Origin: Rhinopomastus cyanomelas
Lineage: Eukaryota > Chordata > Aves > Bucerotiformes > Rhinopomastidae
Assembly: GCA_013400115.1 (NCBI GenBank)
Contig: VXBP01003389.1
Coordinates: 723,255 to 787,254, forward strand
Reading direction: 5' to 3'
DNA length: 64,000 bases
The notes below the pieces were generated by a model, which searched no databases, was not told the DNA's origin, and saw only the letters and a list, made by a program, of their open reading frames with translations. This document shows, piece after piece, positions 56,563-64,000 of this stretch (position 1 is its first letter; the number at the start of each line of letters is the position of its first letter). Made by a program: the position numbers and the translations under genes.

Positions 56563-56731
56563 GTGTGATTTAGTGGTGCGCTTGGTAGAGTAGGATTCAT
56601 CACAGAGCACTAGAGGTTGGAAGAGACCTTGAAAGATCATCTAGTCCAACCCCCCCTGCCAGAGCTGGATCACCTAGACCAAGTCATACAGGATTAGCGG
56701 TTGGATGTTTCCAACTGGAATGATTCTGTGC
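56563..56731 (+). mobile_element. old CR1 3' end split by a younger minus-strand CR1
   Basis: The left part 'GATTTAGTGGTGCGCTTGGT' + AGAGTAGG corresponds to the 52.4 kb family (TTTAGGGGTGAACTTCTAGAGTAGG). The right part 'GCGGTTGGATGTTTCCAACT' + 'GGAATGATTCTGTG' is its tail, with some internal loss. The younger element sits between them. Confidence 0.75.
56598..56691 (-). mobile_element. younger short CR1 nested in an old CR1
   Basis: 'CACAGAGCACTAGAGGTTGG' through 'AGACCAAGTCATACAGGA', about 94 bp. AGGATT flanks it on both sides (56592-56597 and 56690-56695), consistent with a 6-bp target-site duplication, though CR1 often leaves none. Confidence 0.85.
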
Positions 56732-57640
56732 TCACAAAAAAGCCACGTTGCGTGGTGTCTGATGGATCACCACTGTGGAGAAGTCTAAAGCCTTCCGTGA
56801 GCTGCACCAGCTGATTCTGCACCCCTCTTAGTGCTGTGGGGTGTCCTATTAACCTGCCTGCACTGGTTTATCTCTTTGTGGAAACCTTGCTATTCCATTT
56901 GAGGTCTTCAGTTCTTTCTGGGAGAGCATGAGGCCCACGTCTTTGGAGGATTAGGAGGATGCGGTGTCGCTTGTTGTGATTATTTCCAAAATGAATTATT
57001 TGCTGTTGTAGTAAAACATGACAGCTCAAAAGCAACTTGTGCCCTGTCCGGGGATAGCTGGGTCCTCCTCAGTTACCCTGTGCAGCTTGGAGCATTTTCA
57101 GCGTGGTTCCTGAAAGCAGCTAATAGAGCATCTGAGGAGTAAATTAACACAATCCCTTGTGTCTCTGTCCTTTCACTACTAGCAGCAACATTTAATTAAG
57201 AACCACAGAGCCTGAGATACTAACCAAAACTATAGGAAGGTCCTCCTTGTCCTCAACAAATTAGTGTTTAAACAAACAAAAAGCACTTCTGAGAGGCGTA
57301 GGCCTAGAAAGAAGTAACAAACTCAAGGCTTGTGGCATCATAACCTGGAGCAACTTGCTGTGGAAGGGCAGCCATGAGTAAATCTAGGCTTCCTGGGGCA
57401 TGGCCAGGTCTTCTACTCCATGCCCCAGGACTTTCTTCTTTATCCTAAGCCACCTTGGCACTCTTACTGGGAAGTACTGTAGAGGTTTATCATTTACTGC
57501 CCCTTTCTGACGGCTTCTTGGTGTGTGCTGCCAATGTTGTCTCACTTCTGCCTCCACCTCTCTCCTGAGGTTGCAGCTGAGTTTTGGAGAGCCAGGGCTG
57601 CTGCCAGCACCTGTGTCTGCCAGCTGAAATTGCCGCGTCT
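56732..57640. other. unique non-coding DNA
   Basis: Nothing recognised in about 900 bp. Confidence 0.5.
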
Positions 57641-57850
57641 GTCATAGACTCATAGATTAGTTTCAGTTGGAAAAGACCTTCAAGATCACAGAACGTTAGG
57701 GATTGGGATCGGAAGGGACCTCCAAAGCTCATCTAGTCCAATCCCCCTGCCAGAGCAGGGTCACCTAGACCAAGTCACACAGGAATGTATCCAGGCAAGG
57801 ACCATCAAGTCCAACCTTTTGCTAGCCCTACCATCACCTGTCCCCCAATG
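57641..57850 (-). mobile_element. old CR1 3' end, split by a younger CR1
   Basis: The left part is 'CATAGATTAGTTTCAGTTGG' + 'AAAAGACCTTCAAGATCA'. The right part resumes 'ACCATCAAGTCCAACCTTTT' then 'GCTAGCCCTACCATCACC'. Together they form the familiar avian 'GGTTGGAAAAGACCTTCAAG' / 'ATCATCAAGTCCAACC' terminus in reverse. Confidence 0.85.
57687..57798 (-). mobile_element. younger CR1 tail nested in an old CR1
   Basis: 'CACAGAACGTTAGGGATTGG' through 'CACAGGAATGTATCCAGGCA', 112 bp, same orientation as its host. It has a local GGGATCGGAAGG duplication-like variant. GATCA/GACCA at the edges may be an imperfect target duplication. Confidence 0.88.
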
Positions 57851-59164
57851 CAACGTCTACCCTTCTCTTCAACAAGTGACTGCTCTTTGTTTCTGATCCC
57901 TCCTTCCTTTGGAGCTCTGATTCTACTGAGTTTTACCTCAGGTTATGTTGTTTTTAAGCCAATAACTCTGCACTCAGAGACGTTTTCAACTACAGGAATT
58001 TATTCACCTAAGCACTGGAGTGATGCCACTGACAAAACCTGTTTTGATTGCTATAGGAAGGACTATTCAATTGTTGAATTTCTCCAATAAATACTTTAAG
58101 AGATGTCAGATAGCTCTTGGAGCCAAGGATTGGCTTGTTCTGAGTCAGCTGAAAAATAAGATGCTCAATACCAGTAGGAAATGATTCTGTTTCACTCACT
58201 CAAACGGAGCTCTCTGAAACACAGGGTGCTTCTGGGATTATGGTAGTTACAGAGCAGAGGAAAAACTTAAAGCTAGTGGAAAAATAAATTTGTACTTGAC
58301 GATTTACATCCCAACATCCAGGAACAATAAGATGGACTTGATGTGCAAATAAACAGAGATGGATTCGAGTGGCGCGGCTCCAAGCACAATAGGTTTCCAA
58401 GGAGGATGGTTTCAGGAGACGAGCAGGGGTTTACGACTTGTTTTCTTTCTCATCTGCAGGGAATGTGCAATTGGGGGAATTACGAGGGTCTTGTTGGAAA
58501 CTCTGCCAATAAAGAGACCTTAGTGCTGTTGTCTTTGGCAGCCAACCAGGGAATCGTTCTGAATTAGTTTTGAAGGTCCTGTTTCTAAGAAGTCCTAGCA
58601 GACCAAGGTCAGGGTCGGAACGACCCAGTAAGGCAGGATACAAGGGCTGTTTTGTATCGTAAAACTTGGTCTGTTTTCACATGCAGATCTCCCTCTGTGT
58701 GTGTGTGTAGCTCTGCTGCCTGTGCCTGGGCACCTGCGTGAGCGAGATAGGTCTTGTGTGGGCTGGTGCAAAGGGTCGCGGCAGAAGTCCTTGATATCTG
58801 TCTTCCTTAAAGTGATAGTGCAGGTGGTGGTGTTGAAGGTTCATTTCTGTGAATTTGAATTTCTTTGATAAAATGTCTTAATTTAAGGAAGAAATAGTCT
58901 GGCCGAAGGGTTTGTCAGCAGAAAATGTTGGCTGGCTGGTTGGTGTAAATAGTTTTCTTTATTGGCCATGTAGCCTCCTGACTGTCCAGCAAGAGGAGGA
59001 GAACAGGGTCCATCAGACTTGCTGGCTCAGCAGCAACAGGGTATCCTGAGGGATGAGGATGAATACCTAGAGGTTTAGCACATTCATTTTATCCCTTCAG
59101 TTGCTCAAGGTCTAGTCTTGCAAATGCTAATGAGGGGAGTGAGGAGCAAGAGGCTGGGAAAGCA
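57851..59164. other. unique non-coding DNA
   Basis: No exon recognised. A TG-microsatellite lies at about 58696-58709. Frames at 57785-58090 and 58343-58643 are overlapped by opposite-strand frames and show no domain. Confidence 0.5.
58696..58709. repeat. TG dinucleotide microsatellite
   Basis: About seven uninterrupted TG units following CTCCCTC. Confidence 0.85.
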
Positions 59165-59682
59165 CTGTAGTGGACTCTTAGGAGACCACATCTGGAATAT
59201 TGTGTCCAGTTCTGGGCCTCTCGGTTCTAGAAGGACACAGAACAGCTTGACAAAGTGCAGCACAGATCTGCAAAGATGATGAAGGTTGTGAAACATCTCC
59301 CTGACGATGAAAGGCTGAGGGAGCTGGGTCACTTGAGCTTGGAGAAAAGGAGACTGAGGGGTGACCTCATTAACGTTGATTAAATATGGAAAGGATGGGT
59401 GTCAGGAGGATGGAGCCAGGCTCTGCTCAGTGGCATCTAATGTAAGACAAGGGGCAATGAATGTAAGCTGGAACATGGGGGGTTCCACATCAATATGAGA
59501 AGGAACTTCTCCCTGGTGAGGGTAACCAAGAACTGGAAGGAGCTGCCCAGGGAGCCTCCTTCTCTGGACGCATTTAAAACCCGCCTGGACATGTTTCTGT
59601 GTGACTGGATCTAGGTGATCCTGCTGTGGAAGGGGGATTGGATCTTTCAAAGTCCCTTCCAGTCCCTAATGTTCTGTGATCT
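59165..59682 (+). mobile_element. CR1 copy, about 520 bp
   Basis: It begins near 'CACTGTAGTGGACTCTTAGG' and 'AGACCACATCTGGAATATTG' and ends 'CCCTAATGTTCTGTGATC'. The ORF2 frame is interrupted by indels (a lost GGTTGTGGAG segment after CCCAGGGAG, a TTAAATATGG variant, and loss of ACTAGATG before ATCTTTC). Confidence 0.95.
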
Positions 59683-60685
59683 CTTGGGGGGAGACCATCC
59701 AAGATTCAAGCTTTCCATCACAGGGGGTTGCTGGTGGTGATTTTCTTCTCCCTTCCACAAAAGGGAAGGATGGAAGAGTCCAGTCTGTAGCTGTGAATTA
59801 ATGGGTGAAGAACTGTGTCAGCCAAAAGTCTGTTGAGGTTTTCAGTTCTCTACCACCCCCCACACCGAGCAGATCTACACCGTACAGGATATTGCAAAGC
59901 TGATGGGAGTAGTGCTTCTTTTGCAGATGTATTTGTGCCTGTGTGTAAACAGTGGATCCATTTAATCTGTGCATGTGTGTGCAGGTGAGTCGGGTCCACA
60001 TACACGTAGATTTTTGAAAACCAACGTGGAGCACCTTTCCAGAACTAAAGAGATTGATTTCTTGCTGCCTTTTTGCTGCTTATTTAATACAACATACCTG
60101 AGAAAGGTGGAATGTGGGTGGGTATAGAAGAGTGCTAACCACAGCCCTCGCTACACACCCTCTGTCAGGCAAGGAGACCCCATTGTCCTCTTGAACCTCA
60201 CTACAGCTGGTGATGCTCTGTGCACCCAGCGCGCCTGCGGATCCGCTTGCGTGATTGCAGCCTGTGTTTCGTGTTTGGGACAACTGTAAAGTCTGTAATA
60301 TGACAAACACTTCAAAAACAACCTCCCAGCCTCCTCCATGGGATGTTGTGCTGCTTAAATACTGAGCTCAGCTTGATTTACTACGTAATGAAGTTAGACG
60401 TGGCTTTGAAATGCTGTGTGCGTAATTCACTGAGAAATCCTTCCCGAGTCTTGTTGTTTGCTTGGCTGGGCTTTAACTCTCACCACGAAGGACCGCGGCT
60501 GCGGAACGGCTCGTGTTTGGTCTGTGGTTTTGCAAATAGACTCTGAGACTGGAGTTTAAAGAGCGACACCGATGAAAACCTCGTATCCCGAGTTCTATTT
60601 TAGGAGCCAGAGCTACAAAGGAGCTGAAAGAAGTGGGAGCCAAGGTCTGCTCTTGGTTACCCCACTGAAATAGGGGGGGCCAGGG
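59683..60685. other. unique DNA with a CpG-containing candidate element
   Basis: No exon recognised. 60360-60600 is listed separately. The rest is ordinary. Confidence 0.5.
60360..60600. promoter_or_regulatory. candidate CpG-retaining non-coding element
   Basis: About 14 CpGs lie in 210 bp of otherwise AT-moderate DNA: 'CTACGTAATGAAGTTAGACG', 'GCGTAATTCAC', 'GGACCGCGGCTGCGGAACGG', 'GAGCGACACCGATG'. 'TACGTAA' is CREB/bZIP-like. Function is inferred. Confidence 0.2.
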
Positions 60686-60737
60686 GAGTTGGAACTGGAT
60701 ATGATCCTGTGGTCCCTTCTAACCTTGACTGACTCTA
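60686..60737 (+). mobile_element. old CR1 tail remnant
   Basis: 'GAGTTGGAACTGGATATGAT' then 'GGTCCCTTCTAACCTTGACT', a diverged CR1 3' end whose last bases run straight into a younger CR1. Confidence 0.65.
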
Positions 60738-60830
60738 GGACTTGGTCTAGGGGATCCTGCTGTGGCAGGGGGATTGGACTGGATGATCTTTTGAGGTCCC
60801 TTCCAATCCCTAATGATTCTGTGATTCTAT
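60738..60830 (+). mobile_element. young short CR1 tail
   Basis: 'GGACTTGGTCTAGGGGATCC' through 'CCCTAATGATTCTGTGATTC', nearly matching the consensus. It inserted in the same orientation at the tail of the 60686-60737 remnant, giving a head-to-tail pair. Confidence 0.9.
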
Positions 60831-63254
60831 TTCAAGCTCTTGTCCCACCAACACTCCTTGCAGCAGCGATGCCAGCATCAATCGCATCTGCTGCTGGATG
60901 TGGTGGAAAGGGCTGGGAACTGCCACGGTTACCAAGAGCAATGTGGAAATAACCCTTCTGAGCCTGGGCCAGCTCCTGATCAGGTGCCGTTGATGCCGCT
61001 CCCCAAGGAAATGTTTCTCATGTTGGGTAGCTCCAGCAGCCCTCTTGCCCCATGGGGTACCCAAAGTGTCTGCAGCCAGCTGCCTGTTTTCTGGACAAAA
61101 AAACCCCATGAAACCTCAGACCTGCTGCTGTGAAGAAAAGGAAGGGAGGTGCATTTGAAAGATAGAGAGAACCTTAGATGGGAGGGGACTTGTCAGGGTA
61201 AACCCTGTGTAGTCTTGGATGTGAGTGCTTGGTGCTGGAGTGCTCAGCCGTGCAGATGTGACCCAGGTTCATGTTTCATGATTTACTCAGGAGACACCAG
61301 CTCCTGTAGCATCTGCAGTAGCATCTGGTTTTCAGCTTGCCTTTACCTAGTGCTTCAGCTGGGTTGACAAAGGCTCAGGGAAGCCCACAGCAGTCTGCCC
61401 TGGGCCATGTGGTGAATCAATGGCTTATTTCAGTCATAAAAGGATCATAAGCCCTTCTAGGTTGTGGTCCTGGTAGTCATTGCTAGAGCTGTATTAACTT
61501 TATTAAACGGCACAGATGTCCTGCAGCTTAATAAGCCAATAATTCCCATATTGTTTGGAAATGCAGGGATGAGAGCAGCTGAATCCCCGTGTTGCTGGAG
61601 TACTGCATTTGCAATTACTCAGTCTGATCTCAGCGTAGTAGGTGAAATATTGCCTGGACTGTTCTTTACCTGCTGCACCTAAAGCAACTTCATCTTGGAA
61701 CCACCAGCCGAGTGCAGAGCTGCCTCTTGCTCACATGACCAGTTTGGGAGCTGCTAGTGTCTTGTAGCTACTAGAAACGTGTTGCTGGTGCTAGGATATC
61801 CTGTATTAAGAGGCACTTTTGGTGGTTTTCTTTTTGGAAATGCTCCCGTGTTGCCTGTAAGCTCAGATGTGCTGCTGTCTGGTTGAGCCGCTCCAACTCG
61901 CAGAGCCAGGAGGCTGAGCCGTGGCGGTGCTGCTGGCTTCGCGCTGTGGCTCTGCCAAATGACCCAAAGAGCCAAGACATACAAATACTACTTTTCCTTT
62001 AGTGTGATGTGACAGGCTCTTCTGATCTCTGGTAGATCTTGTGGAGAGGAGGGCTTTCCCGAGGAAAGCTGCACATCTGCCCCTGCAGCTGGACTGGTGC
62101 TCTTGGCCATCAGGGATGGGCAGCACAGTTCTGGAGCCAAGTCCAGAAATGAAGGGAGCAGCAGCAGTGGGTGGTGGTGGTGGGGAAATCACCAGCACTA
62201 GTGTGTGATTGTTTTGGATCTTGTGGGTGCAGCTGCATGTCCATCTCTGGGGCAAAGCCAGAACTGAACAGCGCCGTGGATTTCCCCCAGCCTGACGCAG
62301 GCGAGTGCTCGGGGTGCTCTGCAGTTGGTTTATCGCTTTCCCATGCTGCTTTCATTACATCTCACAGCCCGATTCCTTTCTTTCTAGGGGAAGGAATAAA
62401 AAGAGGAACAAGTCCAAAACTAAAATTAGTCATTTGAGAGGCCAAGGTTGTGCCTCTTTGTTTGCAGTTAGGGAGGGTTTGGGATAGGGGAGGTTTGCTA
62501 AGGGGGAAGGGATCACAAAGGTGAGTTGTGGGACTGAGGTGTTGATGTCTGTTCTCCTTTCGTGTCCACAAAAGCAGTCACGCACCTATGCTGATGGAAC
62601 ACTGAGGTCTTGAGGTTTTACTAGGCTTTTTCCTCCTCTGACCCTTCTTGCTTGTGTTAGAGTGGTAGAGCTGAGTTTGGCTGAGCCTCTCCTGTCAGCC
62701 TTCACAAGCACCTCCATGAAGCTTCAGAGGGTTCGAAAGTTGTGTCTTGGTCCTGCTGTGATGCTAGTAAAATGCTCGTGGAGCTGTAGTAAAACATAAA
62801 CAAGATAAGTCTCCTTTGTCCCCCTAATCTGTGCTTGGTGCTGGGGTGGCTGATCTTTTTGTGGGGCTCCTGTTTGCCCCCATCATTGCTTTGTGCTGGA
62901 GTGACTGATGGGACACACTCCCTGTGGAAAAAATCAGCACAGGTCAGGTGTGGTCCAGGTGTCACTCCTCTTTGGCTTCCTGGTGCTGGTGTGTTTTGGT
63001 GGCTATTTCAGGTACTTGGTTGGCATGTTTATGTCAAAGTTGTCCTCTGATAGTGCTCAGGAATCATCGTGTGTTCTCCAGTCTCGCAGGGCTGGTTTGG
63101 AAATGATGCTGCTGTCATGTGAGATGGTGATGAACTGGGGTGTGCACAAAGGAAATTGTGTGCTCTGGCTTCAGCCTTGATTTTGGTGGGATGCCCACCT
63201 TCCCTGCCTCTGTGTCACCAACCCTCATCCTGACTCAAAACCAGCACATTTTCT
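60831..63254. other. unique non-coding DNA, 2.4 kb
   Basis: No exon recognised. Overlapping frames on opposite strands (60810-61133, 61754-62355, 62702-63180) show no domain. A purine-rich GGTGGTGGTGG stretch lies at 62168-62181. Confidence 0.5.
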
Positions 63255-63700
63255 CAGTACACCAGGTTGGAAAGGGTCCCAAGGATCGTCCAATCCAACA
63301 CTCTAAGCTAAAGCAATACAGTCTAAACGAGGTGGCCCAGCAGCCTGTCCAGCTGACCTTTAAAACTGTCTCAAGTCGAGGAATCCACCACTTCCCTGGG
63401 AAGACCATGCCAGTGTCTAACCGGTCTCATTGTGAAACATTTTCCTCTGGAGTCCAGTCAGAATCTCCCCAACTTGTACCCATTAACCCTTGTCTTTTCT
63501 ATGAGATTCCTTGGGAAGAGGGAGTCTCCATCTTCCTGGCAGCCACCCTTTATGCACTGGGACGTGGTCCCCCCTAAGCCTTTTCTTCTCAAGGCTGACC
63601 AAACCCAGCTCTCTCCTCACATGACAGGTCTTCTAGTCCTTTGATCACCCTCGTGGCCCTTCTCTGGACCCTCTCCAGCCTGTCCACATAGGTCTGTTTT
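63255..63700 (-). mobile_element. old, diverged CR1 copy, about 445 bp
   Basis: 'CACCAGGTTGGAAAGGGTCC', 'AAGGATCGTCCAATCCAACA', 'GGGAAGACCATGCCAGTGTC', 'CATGACAGGTCTTCTAGTCC' and 'CTCGTGGCCCTTCTCTGGAC' follow the avian CR1 layout in reverse orientation. The family differs from the abundant one and the frame is heavily eroded. Confidence 0.85.
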
Positions 63701-64000
63701 GTGCATCTCCACTAATTTGCTAGCAGAAGTCTGAGGGAAGGGACTTTGTTAGCTGTGGTTCCAAACAGCAGCTTGTGGGGGTGCTCAGCGTAGGGCCTTT
63801 TTTTTTCCTCTTCCCTTGACACAGAGTGTTGCTCTGCAGTTACAGACCTGGTTTTTCCCCCAGTGCTTGACTTCTCCAGCTCACAGCATGGCTGGGAGAG
63901 CCGGCTGTACTGATCGACAGCTCCTCCCTGGCAGCAGGCAGGGGGCCAAGCGCTCATTAACACGCACTTAGATCCCTGTTGAATAGTAAAAACATATAGT
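63701..64000. other. unique non-coding DNA at window edge
   Basis: A T9 run near 63799-63807; nothing else recognised. Confidence 0.5.

Noticed and set aside
5672..60830. Many near-identical direct repeats that might suggest a CRISPR array or satellite
   Set aside because: Spacing is irregular, both orientations occur, lengths range from about 30 to 700 bp, and the repeats share CR1 3' ends, so they are dispersed LINE copies.

Overview
The window looks like nuclear DNA of a bird. The main evidence is about 50 fragments of the CR1 (chicken repeat 1) LINE, recognised by their shared 3' end: 'GGATTGGACTAGATGATCTT', then 'AGGTCCCTTCCAATCCCTAA', then an octamer tail of the GATTCTGT/GATTCTAT type. 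My spans add up to roughly 12 kb, about 19% of the window. That is high for a bird and fits lineages with CR1 expansions, such as woodpeckers and relatives (Piciformes) or hornbills and hoopoes. The lineage is an inference from density, not a diagnosis.

I found no protein-coding exon, tRNA, rRNA, CRISPR array, bacterial operon or virus. The longest ORFs outside repeats (218, 210, 181, 167, 164 and 163 codons) resemble no family I know and lie in GC-rich or ordinary unique DNA. The only convincing coding remnants are C-terminal pieces of CR1 ORF2, the reverse-transcriptase protein. All are 5'-truncated. The best, at 50.2-50.9 kb, spans 203 codons with one internal stop. The window is best read as intergenic or intronic sequence.

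Layout: 1-5.7 kb is mostly unique DNA with one nested CR1 pair. 5.7-12 kb has many short CR1 tails, and its only N (10770) lies between two G-runs with a duplicated flank, probably an assembly artefact. 12-17 kb is unique, with CpG-dense blocks. 17-30.3 kb is CR1-dense, including an inverted pair at 21.6-21.9 kb and a CR1 split by an opposite-strand CR1 at 23.5-24.3 kb. 30.3-37.4 kb is mostly unique, interrupted by a chimeric CR1 at 32.1-32.6 kb. 37.4-60.8 kb holds the longest CR1 copies, including two of a different family (52.1-52.5 and 54.6-55.1 kb). 60.8-64 kb is unique apart from a diverged CR1 near the end.

The most unusual observation is a block of about 100 bp, not ordinary CR1, joined at the same internal CR1 position in two copies (28.36-28.46 kb minus, 32.14-32.24 kb plus) with about 89% identity and unrelated outer flanks. 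This suggests a chimeric CR1 lineage that retrotransposed after acquiring a foreign leader. Several CpG-dense or TAAT-rich blocks (9.2, 12.1, 15.6, 20.8-21.3, 31.6, 40.3, 45.5, 55.1 and 60.4 kb) are candidate conserved non-coding or regulatory elements, but only an alignment to other birds could show that.
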